A DNA stretch of 64,000 bases from Pomphorhynchus laevis (lineage: Eukaryota; Acanthocephala; Palaeacanthocephala; Echinorhynchida; Pomphorhynchidae). The stretch lies in contig WNNJ02001660.1 in assembly GCA_012934845.2 (NCBI GenBank), positions 1 to 64,000 on the forward strand. The letters run 5' to 3'. The notes beneath the pieces are model-generated. The model saw only the letters and a list, made by a program, of their open reading frames with translations. It ran no database searches and had not been told where the DNA came from. This document shows, piece by piece, positions 9,887-22,788 of this stretch; position 1 is the first letter of the stretch, and the number at the start of each line of letters is the position of its first letter. The translations under genes were made by a program, and so were the position numbers.

Positions 9887-10526
9887 TTTGTATTGCTGTT
9901 TGTTACATTTTTAACGGTTGTGTTGTTAATAAAACCTTTATTTATTAACGACGGCGTTTAATCATATTTTTCAATTTAGAATGAAACCACGGCTTTGCTG
10001 AATTGCCGGTGTAAGCACGTTTTAGCGGAGAAAACTGATAGTGCAGTAGAAGTACATGTTTGTAAAACGACAAAGCTGATTCTATGCAACTTATAAATTG
10101 GTCACTTCAAACAACATATATAAAGTCCTTATTAGTATAATCAACAGCGGTATAATCGGATGTTGAATCATAAATCGAAATCAAAACATCAGCCCTAATC
10201 TCTTTAATTTACTTTCATTCATCATTTAATTAATTCAATGATTAATATCATTGAATGACGTATATGACATTACCAACAGTTTTATCTTTAAATTGTTTTA
10301 TGTAAGCATATGATCTAAAGGTTTCGAGTTAAATTCGTAATCACTCTGATGTTACTGCTCTTTAATAAGATTTTGACTCGATAGATAAATGGTGTAAACC
10401 TAATAGGATCTTGTTAAACGTTACTAAAGGTAAATACATGTGAATCGCGTTTTTGAACCATCCCATAGCTCCTATCAAATCGCGATCATACCTGTATAAA
10501 TTTGGTGATTTCGGAGTAGAAACGTG
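9887..10526. other. Non-coding, AT-rich
   Basis: No ORF or motif was recognised beyond the AATAAA near 9929. It separates the unknown C-terminal fragment from the third + strand CR1 copy. Confidence 0.4.
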
Positions 10527-12108
10527 TCTCACCTACCGAAGTATCATATGTCCTCATGTCTTTGCCCAACAAAACCTCACCTGCTGACCCTCTGCCTACT
10601 TACATACTTAAATCCATATGCTCATTGATATCCCCTTTTCTCACAACTTTGTTTAACTCGTCCATCCGCATTCGTATCTTCCCTTCACACTGGAAATCTG
10701 CAATCGATCGACCCCTCCCTCCCTTCTAGCTATCGCCCCATTTCACTACTCTCTACTCTTTCTAAACTCTTAGAACGCCTCATCTTAATACAGATCAACG
10801 CTTATCTCTCCACATCCAATCTGCACCCTCCTTTCCAATCCGCTTTTCGCTCTAATCACTCCACAGAAATCGCATGCATGAAAGTTTACAACGACTTACT
10901 CATTTCTCGAGACAAGGCTCTATATAGTGTTCTCATCTCCATCGACCTCTCCTCCGCCTTCGACATTGTTAACCACTCCGTCCTCCTTTATCGCCTTCGT
11001 TATGATATCGGCTTTTCTTGCTCCTCCGTAGCATGGTTTACCTCATATCTGTCCGACCGTTCTTTTCGCGTCTGTTCTAATTCATCATCCTCCCATCCCA
11101 TCCCTATTTTTTGCGGGGTCCCACAATGTTCAGTCCTAGGTCCCCTGCTTTTCTCTCTCCTGCTTGGCGATTTCTCTCCGTTTATCAAACCTTACTCCTT
11201 TAACGTCATGCAATACGCCGATGACATCCTCATCTATGCTCATGTACCCGCACATCGCATGCACGATATCGCATTTCTGCCTTCAACTGTCTTTCTTTTA
11301 ACTACAAACGTCTCTTCAATCTATATCTCGTTCTAAATCCCGACAAGTCCAAAATAATGTGGATCCTCCCCTGTAAACCAAACATATCTCCTCCCACTGT
11401 ATCTTTTCCTCATCGATAATTCCCATAGTACACAATCTCACTTTCTTTGACTTCCATTTCGATGATCACATTTCGCTTAAACCGCAACAAGGTCCGCTCG
11501 TCTAACTTAATTCTCCGTTACATCCGCTGTATCCGCTTCCTTATCGACTTCCGTTCTTGTATGTCTCTTCTTTCATCGCTTCTCTTTCCTAAAATCGATT
11601 ATTCCCTCAGCCTTTTCGCAAATTCTCCAAAATCCATAATCCTACCGCTACAACGAATAATCAACTCTGCCGTTCGAGTGCTCTTTTGTCTCCGTCGCTT
11701 CGACCACACATCCACATATCTTGCTTAACTCTCCTGGCCCACCATTTACATCCGCATCCAACTTTGCCTTTTTGTAACTTTTCGTCTCATCGCTGTCGGC
11801 TCCCCATCGTTCATCAACCTTCCTTTCTTAGTCGACACTCGCCCCACCTCGCTATCGCTGCGTTCCCGTCATATCCTCTTACTCCACGTTCCCAATTACT
11901 CGAACAACTACGGTCTCCGATCCTTCCTCGCCGCCCCACTCGCCTAGAATCAACTCCCTTTTGACGTCCGCCACGCTTCCTCCTTTTTTACATTCCAACA
12001 CCTCCTCTGTTCACACCTCGACACATGATTTACATTTTGTTTATTTCTTTGTGGTCATGTAACCGTGTGCTGCCACGCATTTGCCACGTTAAAATAAATC
12101 TTTTTTAC
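10527..12108 (+). mobile_element. CR1 LINE, 5'-truncated copy keeping RT catalytic motifs
   Basis: It starts within early RT (SHLPKYHMSSCLCPT region), then ALYSVLISIDLSSAFDIVNH (motif A), a GVPQCSVLGPLLF block with C for the usual G, and QYADDILIYAHV (YADD catalytic box), all in the open frame 10878-11336. The thumb and C-terminus follow in shifted frames to about 12020. The 3' UTR hairpin and AAATAAATC-T tail end at 12108. This is the best record in the window of this CR1 family's RT core. Confidence 0.85.
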
Positions 12109-13520
12109 TGCTTAATCATAACAGAAAATAACATCGACACCCTTAAGATATCAAATATGGATTTGTAGACAATTGGAACATTTTTCAATTGGCGTTGATT
12201 GACTGTAGAAGTATTTATGAATTTCCATATACCTTGGATCCCATTTTGACTCCACAGTAATTTTGACAGGATTTTGGACTATTGTTTTGTTTTACTGTAT
12301 AAATTTTTATCCAGCCTAGCGAGCCATTACTCATTAGCTTTTTTACAATATAATAATCAAACTCTAAACCCAAATCAAACCACCAGCCGAAATCCGATTA
12401 CAAGCTTATCTGCTATTTAGAGATATTGATATCTTTGTAACAAAGCCATATTATTGTTGTGGATACATAATTGTATAGCTTTTTTGTATATCCTTAAAAA
12501 GCAGTAAACGAAAACAGTGAAAATATAATGCAATTAAATAAATGGTTGTTGATCTTAAGGTAGTTTAAATAATTTTAGTGTCCACAACTGCACGGGAATT
12601 ATAAAATATAACTCAACACTTACAAAACAATGGTTTCTCATAATGGCCACTTCGTATTTTCTCTTTGTAATAAACAAATTATATCTCTTTGTTGAGGAGA
12701 GAAAAAAAACAAATTTTATTTGGGTTTTAGTTGTTCTTAGCAGATATTTAAGAAATCACAGTTGTATCTCATTGCCATATCTTTCTGCGGAGTTAGTCAG
12801 TTACGTTTTGCATCCTTACGAAAATACGGTTATAGAAATCACATACTGTTTCAGGTGTATTTTATACTGAGGTATATAGTGTATTTTTTACAATCTAGAT
12901 ATATAAGTGATATGTTGCTAAAGGAATGTGGGCTTCAATCTATAAATCTAGTAATTTTGTTTTCAATTCATGACGATCAGTTCTGCTAGAGTCTCGTGCA
13001 CCGATCCAAAACTTCATAATTATTCAACGAAATAAACCGCTGTGTTGTATTGATATTTAGTAACATTTTATTTCATCGATTGAAATCGGATACAGCAGCT
13101 CTACACTTTATAACCCTCAAGGAAATGGTCAAGACGAAGGTTGTATGCATTAACCGTAATCCGCAATTACGTGATTAAGGTTTTTTAATTTGGAGCAGGA
13201 TCAATGAAACAGCAACTAGATTTGCTAATTATATTCGGCTATCTGCTGTCATCATCAAAAAATAATGTTATTCCCCATTGTTCGATAAAAATTGCTGGTT
13301 TTAATCAATTTTTTTAAATTCAATTTGTTTATATTTTATATTAATGATTATTAATTATTGATTATTATTAATCTATTTAGTAGTTATTTGATCCTTGATC
13401 CCAAAATAAAGATTTTAATTTGGTTAAAATTAACTGCTAATATTTATCTAGACAACTGAATATAATCATTTTAAAAATTACTCTATACTTTGTTAATCAT
13501 GATTTCAGATACCTTTCAAA
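12109..13520. other. Intergenic, upstream of PSMB1
   Basis: AT-rich, with short ORFs (about 12643-12990) that show no recognisable protein features. It presumably includes the PSMB1 promoter, but no convincing TATA box or other site was identified. Confidence 0.4.
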
Positions 13521-16500
13521 ATGCTTGATCATTGCTCAAATTCTTCCACTAGGTATTTATACAGGGTAATATATTTTCTAGTTCATTCTATAAATATATG
13601 CTTTCAGAATATCTAATCGACATGATTGGAGTCCTTACGAAAATCACAGCGGGTAAGCTGGCCATATTAGCTCTAATTTTATAGAATTGCGATTTCTCTA
13701 GATAATTTTATATTTTTTTAATTTTACTATTTAATATGCAGTTGTTTAACACACTATTGGCATTTGGTTGTAAACTATAGACAGTTGGTTATTTATCAAC
13801 TGGTGATATTTGATTGTTTGGCATTTGAAGACAATTGATGTTAACAACATGTGTATTTATTCAGGTGATCATTAAAATCATTTTCTTACGTACAACTTAC
13901 TTATAAATGTTTATTGAATTTCACCATCACCTCACTTTATAAGTTCGACCTAATTTTGAAATGGATTATTTAAAATAAAAAGCAGGGCACTATAAGCTGA
14001 TTAGATTTATTTTCGAAAGTTTGATAAGTAGAATTTACATCACTAATAGCGTGATCGAAGGACATCATAAGCTATGAAAACATATTTTGGTCAGCCGTAA
14101 GGACTTGAACAGCCAAATATATCGCTGCATTTTTAACATCCTCTATTGAGTATATCACAGGACGCAAATTGCGTTCATATCGTCACGTTTGACAAAATTT
14201 GCAGCTTATGGAAATGATTTAAGATAGTACCAATCTGCTTCAAACGTTTCTATAAATCAGATCAGCTAACTGAGCCTACGTATTTTATATCAAAATTAAA
14301 TATAAATATTTATATTAATATATTAATGAATATTATTAATATTATTATATTAATATTATATTAATATTATAATATTAATTATATATAAGTTAAAAATAAT
14401 GCTGAATAAAATTTAAGTAATAAATAATTAAATAATAAATAATTGTTATATAACATTTTATATTCTATTTTACTTATCAATTTCAATATTATATTTTTAC
14501 TTCATAATCTATAAAAATGTTATAATTGATCAATTAGTTAGTAAATTGAGTTTTAACAATTTTTACTTAAGAATTCTAACCTGAGAAATTTTACTTTACT
14601 CACTTCCCTACAGTAAGCGATGGAAGTAGAAGATATAGTCAGTCTATATACAAAGATGTCAGTTTATTATTGTACTTATCAAGCTAGTCATAATCCATCA
14701 TTAGGACGAAAAGTGTACAGAAGTTGTAGGACCGTTACCAAATGACGATATCGAATCTATCTTGGGCAAACTCCCTGTAGAAAGAACAGAACATGAGAAC
14801 AGATGTAGAAGGTCACATCATGAATGTCCACAGAAACGACAGCAACAGTCAGAACTTATCGAATGACAAGGCAACCTGATCATACAAAATTTGTCATGGT
14901 AACCATGAGTAGATATTCTCCAAGCATCGGTCGGTTTGGCTTAAATGACCTTTTCCAATTAGTCTTAAGAAATACCGGAGTGCAATAAATAACAGGATCA
15001 AGTTTTGCAACAGTAATCTGCGTATTGCTGAGATGGATCGATATTGTCGGTGTTATAGGCAAATTAAACGAATTTGCAAAGGTATACGTACATGTGGGAG
15101 TTGAGATAACGCCGACACTAATGTCGAAGAGGTCATGGGTGAGAGCACTGTGATACGTTTAATATACCTCCATTGAAGCGAATCGAATTTGCGGAAATTA
15201 GCAGTAGTATGGTCGCTTCTTTTTAGTAGGAATAGGACACCCAAACAGAATATAATTGTAAAGCCTCAACCATAATCGCTCTGATATATGTAAAAACTGT
15301 TTGATATACTCTATGCATAACCCATCAGGACCAGCCATCAATTATTAATAATCCTAATAATCTTAATATTCTATTTACTTATTAATCTCAATATTCTATT
15401 TTTACTTAATTATCTATTAAAATGTTAAATAACCAAAATCAATTATATAATTTAAATATTCGTCCCATACATAATATGAAGTCGGACATTAAAAATGTCC
15501 CTTGTCCATATTAATACAATTATAATTCGTTTAATGTTTATTTATTAAATTTAATCACAATCATCAATTATTAATTAAATGATATAAATTATAATATAAT
15601 TAATTAATGATTTAAGATTTTATAAAGTTGATATAAAGTTAAAATTTAAAATGTTTAAAAATAAACTAATAAATACTAAAATAATTAATAATTAATAATC
15701 GTTATAATATTTTAAATAATATATATAATTTATATCAAGTTAAATTTCTTTGGGTAGATGATTAATTAGAAAACGTTCAATAATTATAAATAATAAATTA
15801 TTATATAAGATTTTAAATTATTATAAGTTGTTATTCATTTTATATTTATATCAAGTTAAAATTTAAATTTTAAATAAAAGTCAATTTTTGTGAATTGGCC
15901 AATAAAAGTCATGCGATGTTACTCAGCTAACTGGGTCTAGAATTTTATATTATTTAAAAATTAAAAATAATGATAAATAAAATTAATAAATAAATCAAAA
16001 TTAAATAATCAAGGAATAAATAATTAAATATTATAAATAATTTATTTTATATAAGATTTTAAAATTTAAATAAAGTTTATTTTTATGTATTGACTAATAA
16101 ATATACGATCATCAGAAAAAAAGCATCAATTGCATAACTGTTTCTAATCAGTAAGGTATATTTACCCCTAATTAAAATGGCACAATAATATTAAAATGGC
16201 TCAAGTCCAATATATTATTGCAAATACTAATATTCAAATGGCACAAATTCTGTAAATCTAGTTCGCTCATTTGTTTATTTACTGCTACCATCACAGTATA
16301 AAGCTGAGTTACAGTATATTAATTAGAAAGATGACAAATTTCACCACCTTAATCAGATAGTTTTTAAATTGTAATTATTTAAGTAATTAAATATTAAAGT
16401 ATTAAATACTTAATCAGATAGTTTTTAAAATTTATTTATTCAAGTAATTAAATATTAAGTATCTTTTATTTAATATAACGATAACTAATCGTTGTTTTAT

Positions 16501-19500
16501 TGATTTATTAAGAGTTAACAAAGAATTTAAAATTTAATGTTTTTAATCAATGTTGTTGCCTCTTATTTTAGATGAAGTTTCAAAAATGTTTAGATTAAGT
16601 TAAATTACATTTTTCAAAATTTAAAAATGTGGGTTTTTTTTCTATTAACATACCAATCAATCTTTTGGATTTTATTTACTTCTATTTATTGGTTCTGGTG
16701 AGATACTGTATGTTTAAAATAAAGAACGATAACCGCCGTGGCTGGTGATGATTTTGTCATAACTGCTTCTGATACTCGTCTTACTGATGATAGCGATACA
16801 TTGATATCTCGAAACTGTCCACATGTCGTTCAACTGTAAGGATTGCTGTTTTATTACTTTTGTTTACTTGAATAGTTTAGAAATAAAAATAATCTACTAT
16901 TATCCACAGGATTTATTGGCGATGCCGATGATCTCATTAAGAGAATGCATGCGAATATGACGGTAATTGTGCACTTTGTCGTTAGAGAAAAAATTTGATA
17001 AACATTAAATTTATATATTTTTTTCATTTAATTTATATTTTTTAATCAATTAAAATTAATTTAAATTGATTAAAAAATTAAAATTTAATTTAATTTAAAT
17101 TAAATTAATTTAAATTCTCATTCGGTTAAATGATCAATTATTTCTTAAATTTAGAATTTTCTGCATATTCACCGTAAAGAGATGCCAACTCATGCAGTTG
17201 CCAGTCTTCTATCATCGGTTCTATACGGAAAACGTTTCTTTCCATACTACGTTTACAATATAGTCGCAGGAATTGATGCTCAAGGTATTAAATGCTTTAT
17301 ATATATTATATATTAATAATTATTGGAGCTGGATCAAAGAAAAGAAGAAATTATGTTTGGTATTTCGCTAATTTCTGTTAGCATCTTCAGAAAATTACAA
17401 TCAAAATTGTAATTGTTTGAAGATGCTAACAGAAGTTAGCGAAATATCAAACAAAAAATCCTATTTTCTTTGATCCAGCTTCAATAATTATTTATCAATA
17501 ATGAATCATTATCAACTATTTAAAAATAGTGTTATTTTTGATTTAAAACTCATGGTTACTTTTATTCATATACTTTTACTAACGACAGATCGCAAGCATA
17601 AATGCATTGCAATCCTTTTGATATTCGGTTTATTTCAATTTATTTGTAATATGCTTAGAAAACCTTTATTTAGATCGTTGAAAGTTATTTTCATTCAAAT
17701 TTTTTCTTATTCATGTTAGCCCTTGTAAGATTAGTGGTTAATTGATTAATTGTTGTAAGATATGCAATATCAGGAAATCCAATGTTAGATTTCGTTAACC
17801 GAATCATTTGAAAGTTGAAAACAAATGCTTTTCTAAGTAATACTATTTACAAATGGTAAATGATATACAGTTACGGCGATTTCTACTTTGAGAGAAAGGG
17901 TAAAACAGCGGTTTGCAGCAAAGTCATGCGTGTATGCGTTATTTATTGATTTTGCAAAGGCTTTAGACTATGTAAATCTGTATCGCTTACTAAACAAGCT
18001 ATATTCGAGTTTCAAATACGCGGACCAATGTTAAAACTACTTGCAGCCATAATGTCGCCTAATAAAATTCGTATTTCGGATGGACTGCAATTGTCACAAC
18101 ACTTAATCGTGGCATTTTAAAATGGGATCCTTTAAGTCTGCTACTTTTCACGCGGTTCGTTAGTGACCTTCTCTCCTTTGTCTGTCAAAGCGGTAGATCC
18201 AGTCGCATAATGAATGCAGATGATATAGTGATATTTAGTGACTTTTCATGATTTTAAAAAGTTGATACTGATCTATTATTGATAAATAATTATTGGAGCT
18301 GGATCAAGGGAAAGAATAAATTAGGTTTGGTATTTCCCCCACTTCTGTTAGCATCTTCAGAAAATTACCATTTTCACAAAGTATTTATAAGTATATATTT
18401 TCTGAAGATTTAAACAATTTATCTTCTGACACGTACATAATTTAAAATTATTTGTTTATTAATTTTAATTAATTAAAAATATTAAAATATTTTATTAAGT
18501 GACTGTAAATTTCCTTAATCGTGTTAAAAGAATGTTGATAAAATTTATGTTGATGAATTTATGCACAGTCATCAATTTTTTACTTAATAAAAATTTTTAT
18601 TTTAAATTAATTTTTGCATACCTTAGTAAAGATGTAAATATCCATGGAAATATGCGAAGACACCTGCATCTAACGATACTTGTTTATATGACAAAAATAT
18701 GTTATTAACGATCAGAGTTCTCTTTTAGATACCCCAAAGCTGTCTTCGGCCAGTTTCGAAATATGATCTCTCCACCGCTATCGAGGTCTACCTCAAGGTC
18801 TCTTCCCAGAGAGTCCGGACTGGAAAGCCCTCAGAAGAAGGCGATCCCTAGACATCTGCAGAACGTGTCCTACCCACCTCAGCTGACTTTCTTCGATGTA
18901 AAGAAGCAGCGACTTTACTCCGATTCTATTCCGGATGACCGAATTCCTAACCTTATCTCTAAGGCTAAGACCGGCCATACCGCGAAGGAACCTCATTTTG
19001 GTCGCCTGTATCCGAGATATTATCCTTTCGGTCATAACCCAAAGCTCATGACCATAGGGGAAAATAGAAACGACAATTGCGTGGTAAACCGAAAGCTTGG
19101 CCGAAGACTCAAGTCCTGCTTCACCACGACAGACCTGTACAAAGAACGCATTGCAGCGTTAGCTGCACAAATCCGCTTCTCAATCTTCTTGATGTTCCTG
19201 CCGTCCCTCGATAACAATACCTCATGATACTTGAAATCCTTCACACTAGGAAGAACCTTTTATCCTATCCGGATTCACATTGTCGTCTGAATCCGAGACG
19301 AACACATAAAAACAGTCTTGGAGGTACCAACCAATATCTCTGCCGCCTGGCATTCCATGTGAATCGATCTAGTAGGCATTGTAAATCCTCAGGACAGGAA
19401 GCCAACTAAACAACATTATCCTCAAAAAGCAGGTATCCCGATGAAACCGAACTAAAGACCGACATCCGTCAGAGCTAACCGTCTCGAAATTTTGTCGTAA

Positions 19501-22500
19501 ACAAGGAACAAAAGTGGGGACAAAGGACAACCCTGACGAAGCCCAACGCCTTGTGGAAATGATTCAGACTTCCTACCTAGAACACGAACACAACTCATAC
19601 TTTGTTCATACAGAAAAGCCACAGCTACCCGGAGATAGTATGGTACTCCATACTCTCTTAGTAACTCCCACAACCTCTCTCGCGGAACTGGGTCGAACGC
19701 CTTCTCCAAATCTACAAAACACATGTAGACTGGTTGAGCGAACTCCCAAGACCGTTCAAGGATAGTTGAGAGAGTAAAGAAATGATCCCTAGTTCAACGA
19801 CCTGAACGAAATCCGCATTGTTACTCTTGCAACTGTCCCTCTACTATAGGCCTTATCCTTAACTCAAGAATCCTTCCAAATAGCTTTCCAGTTTGGGTAA
19901 GAAGAGTGACGCCCCGATAATTAGAATACACTCTTCGGTCACCTTTCTTAAAGATCGCTACCACAACCCTAGTTCGCCACTTACTAGGAACCTTGCCCGA
20001 TTTCAATGCAACATTGAAGATCCGTGTTAGCAACTTTATGCCAACACCGTCGAGAGCCTTTCAAGCTCTAGGTCGAATCTCGTCTACTCCAGAAGACACG
20101 CCATTACGAAGTTTTTTAACAACAGCAATGACCTCTTCCAAAGAGATAAGCTCTTCCGTTGGTTCTAACGGCTTTACCTCTACAATAGAAGGAATATCGA
20201 TCGGATTAATAAAACTTCTAAAATGCTCTTTCCAACAATCAAGAATTTCTTCAATGTCAGTGAGCATAGATCCTGCACTGTCATAGACAGCTTGAAGAGT
20301 TTTCTGCTTTCCAACACGAAGGTTCCTGATCGTCCTCCAGAACATCTTCAAAGCTGACTTATAATCAAGTTCTAAGTGCTGTTCAAACTTTTCCCAAGCT
20401 GCCTTTTTCGCTTCAGTAATTGCTCGAGCTGAAGCTCTCTTTGCCCTTCGGTATTTGTCTACAGCTTCCACTGATTTATCTGACAAAGTTGCCTTATAAG
20501 TCAGCTTCTTCTGTTGGACAAAATCTCTAACTGTTGGTGTCCACCAAGCAGTTCGAGTATTTCCTTCGCGACAAGCACCTTATGCCTTCGAACCACAACT
20601 TTTAACAGTTGCTTTGGCAAGCGAGGAACTGAACATCTTCAATTCTTGATTAATGTTCTTCACCTCTCCTAACAACCGAGAGAAGTCATCCCGGATGTAG
20701 CCGGAAAAACGTTCTTTGACAGAAACATCTGCTAGATGCTCCCAGCACTCCCTCACACAACGTTTAAGTTTACCAGGCTTGTCTAGCATCAGATTCTGAC
20801 ATCGAAGTTTACTAACTACAAGGAAGTGATCGGTCAACAGCTCAGCCCATCTCTTCATACAAGTGTCCAGAACATAACGTGGCAGATCAGATTAAGCGAT
20901 TACAAAATCTATCATTGATCTTGACTGAGAGAATTCTGATGCCATGTGCATCTATGGATCTCCTTATAGTCAAACATGATGTTAGTTATACACAAATTGT
21001 TATGAGAATAAAAGTGAAATAATTCTACATTACTCACATTTAGATCGGAGAGTCCATTAGTCCCCCAACACTCCCTTCCAAGTTCTACTGTCGCTATCAA
21101 CAGGAGCATTGAAGTCACCCAATACAACGAAGGAATCTCCCACAGGAGTATTATCAAGCAGAGCCTGAGGATCTTCCACAAAGGATGCGCATTCCGAAAT
21201 AATGTTGGGAGCATACAAACACTTAACACTTATCCCCTTTCCATCTTTGACTAAAAGTCTCCGAGACGCCAGTCTTTCGTTTACTGGATTAAACCTCTCT
21301 ACCACGAACGACAACCGGGGTCTTGTAAGTATCCCTACACCCGCATGTCTTTGCTTTCCATTGGTAACTCCCGAATAGTTCAAGTTCCAGCCTTGATCCA
21401 AAAGTTTAGTTTCAGTTCCAGAACAGTGAAAAGAAGTCACTCCGACTATTTCAAGACAGAAGCGAACCATTTCTTCAACTAATTCTGGTTCCTTTCCCGC
21501 CAGCGAGATGACATTCCACATTCCTATTAGCGCTAGTCCGCTTCGGGTGTTGATGCATCTTTCGCTGTTTCCGTACAACTGCTTGGGCACACGGCACCTG
21601 ACAATGAAAACTCGTCCTGTCAATGGTGAGTTGACCATTGTTCTTCGCACTTGATTTGTGTTTTGAAAATCTGTTGCTTGTCATTTTCATTGTCTTGATT
21701 TGTTTGTCCGGCCAGCTCTCGTTCCCGATATCCTTTGATGATCCAACATCGCTACTGTAAGGAAACATGTATCCGATACTCTCTTCCGCCTTTTCGTCTA
21801 TTGTCCATTCTGCGGTTTGAATCATCGGAGTGATTTTGTTTGTTCGGCTATATCCCGTTCCCAATATCCTCTTATGATTTAATATCACTACTGTAAGGAA
21901 AAACGCCTCCGTGACTCTCTTCCCCTTGTTCGTTTTTTGTTTAATCCGCCGTTGGAGGATTAAATTTGTAATTTAAAATTTTCTCAATTTCAAATTGGGA
22001 TCCAGCTACAAGTTAAAAAATGCTCTAGTGTTAAAGTTGTTCGATGCAAGTTGCTCATTATTCATTTTCATGTGACATATAATAAAAATATACAATAATT
22101 ATTAAAAATGTAAAAAAATAATGAAAAATATTATGTTTTTTAATATAAAAATATTATATTGATATATTTTATTAATATAATAATATTAATATATTTTAAA
22201 ATATAATATATTTTATATATTAACGTATTATTTTATAAAATATAATATTATAAATTGATAATACATTTATTGATACTTTTGTATCAATAAAAGTTTGTCG
22301 AACTATTAGTTATATGCTTATCTATTTTAGGAAAAGGAGTAGTCTATGGGTATGATCCAGTTGGATCGTATGAGTCATTACCGTATGCATCAGGGGGTCC
22401 TGGCTCTGGTTTAATTACTCCATTACTAGATAGTTTGGTTAGTTATTTCGTTTTTTTTCTTAGTTCTTTTGTTAGTTATTAGTAATTAGTTATTGCTACA

Positions 22501-22746
22501 AATATATAAATTAAAATACAAAATTATTTGTTTCTGAAATTCGTGTATATTTATTAGGTTGGTCAAAAGAATCGCATTAGCAATGACGTCAAAAAGTTTA
22601 CAATTGAAGAATTGAAGATGATAATTATGGATTCGTACACGTCTGCCACTGAAAGACAAGTTAACGTCGGTGATGGTCTCGTTATTTGTGTAATGACTAG
22701 TGATGGAAAGGTGGATATAGAGAGACATCCACTACGACACGATTAA
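13521..22746 (+). CDS. PSMB1: Proteasome subunit beta type-1 (20S core, beta-6 position)
   Basis: This is a non-catalytic beta subunit of the 20S proteasome core, acting in cytoplasm and nucleus. Seven exons join in one frame: 13521-13552, 13608-13652, 16725-16835, 16881-16962, 17155-17284, 22331-22437, 22558-22746, giving 231 residues (human about 241). All introns are GT-AG. Recognised blocks in order: WSPYENHSGT (18-28), VAGDDFVITASDTRL (31-45), GFIGDADDLIKRM, LYGKRFFPYYVYNIVAGID (113-131), GKGVVYGYDPVGSYE, LITPLLDSL, SATERQVNVGDGL and the C-terminal HPLRHD. The 45-nt intron 3 is inferred because only that acceptor restores both frame and the expected spacing to GF. Introns 2 (3.1 kb) and 5 (5.0 kb) are inflated by repeats. 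The start at 13521 gives a short N-terminus; exons 1 and 2 are the least certain. No break was seen. Confidence 0.93.
14268..16105 (+). repeat. Two copies of a dispersed AT-rich repeat in PSMB1 intron 2
   Basis: Copies at about 14268-14500 and 15915-16105 share a start like GATCAGCTAACTGAGCCTACG, a middle with TTAAAAATAATGCTGAATAA, and an end like GAATTGACTAATAAATA. The same family recurs at 42.8, 43.3, 46.7, 55.4, 57.9, 58.3 and 58.5 kb. There is no coding capacity. It looks like a MITE or other short non-autonomous repeat. Confidence 0.65.
14600..15345. other. Unclassified lower-AT insert in PSMB1 intron 2
   Basis: About 750 bp distinctly less AT-rich than its surroundings. On the - strand short open pieces read ISIHLSNTQITVAKLDPVIY and LRLYNYILFGCPIP. 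It may be a decayed mobile element; no family motif is secure. Confidence 0.3.
17317..17497. repeat. Penelope-type foldback with a degenerate hammerhead-like stem
   Basis: The left half, AATTATTGGAGCTGGATCAA to the TCTGAAGATGCTAAC region, is repeated in inverted orientation on the right, giving arms of about 80 bp. Each arm contains CTGAAGA, a stem GCTAAC-loop-GTTAGC (or ATTAGC), then GAAA. This resembles the hammerhead core CUGAUGA-stem II-GAAA known from Penelope-like terminal repeats, with one core base changed. A single half-copy lies at 18286-18400. Confidence 0.65.
17880..18243 (+). pseudogene. Reverse transcriptase fragment in PSMB1 intron 5
   Basis: CVYALFIDFAKALDYVNLYR (motif A) is followed by GPMLKLLAAIMSPNKIRISD, then SLLLFTRFVSDLLSF and MNADDIVIFSD (the ADD catalytic box). 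The order is that of a LINE RT. It has frame changes and stops and no ends. It is flanked by Penelope-type foldback DNA at 17317-17497 and 18286-18400, so the flanking repeats may have inserted around it. Confidence 0.65.
18707..21962 (-). mobile_element. RTE-like LINE, antisense in PSMB1 intron 5 (3'-truncated)
   Basis: Read right to left: a 5' UTR with a ~145-bp direct duplication (21690-21790 and 21835-21930); endonuclease ALIGMWNVISLAGKEPELVE and VVLGDFNAPVDSD (21650-21057); RT pieces VPSKWRTRVVVAIFKKGDRR, FVDLEKAFDPVPRERL and GLRQGCPLSPLLFLVYD (20486-19452); C-terminal SLYRSVVVKQDLSLRP, RIQATKMRFLRGMAGLSLRD and LRWVGHVLQMSRD (19244-18793). The catalytic FADD box is lost to a stop. It is cut at about 18707, where the sister copy at 37935-41278 continues for ~130 bp. 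There are at least five frame breaks. The RTE-like label rests on the RGMAGLSLRDKVRN block and single-ORF layout; the clade is tentative. Confidence 0.85.
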
Positions 22747-22782
22747 CAGTATTCATCTAATTAAAAGTTTATTTGATTTTGC

Positions 22783-22788
22783 AATAAA
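22783..22788 (+). terminator. AATAAA polyadenylation signal of PSMB1
   Basis: A canonical hexamer 37 nt after the PSMB1 stop codon, on the sense strand and at a normal distance for a short 3' UTR. Confidence 0.7.

Noticed and set aside
14880-15244. Two short - strand ORFs as genes
   Set aside because: They overlap a decayed lower-AT insert and contain no recognisable domain; starts are not shared with any family seen.
16836-16910. PSMB1 as a pseudogene because direct use of the CCACAG acceptor shifts the frame
   Set aside because: An upstream acceptor at 16880 restores frame and gives exactly the expected number of residues before GF, so the gene reads as intact.
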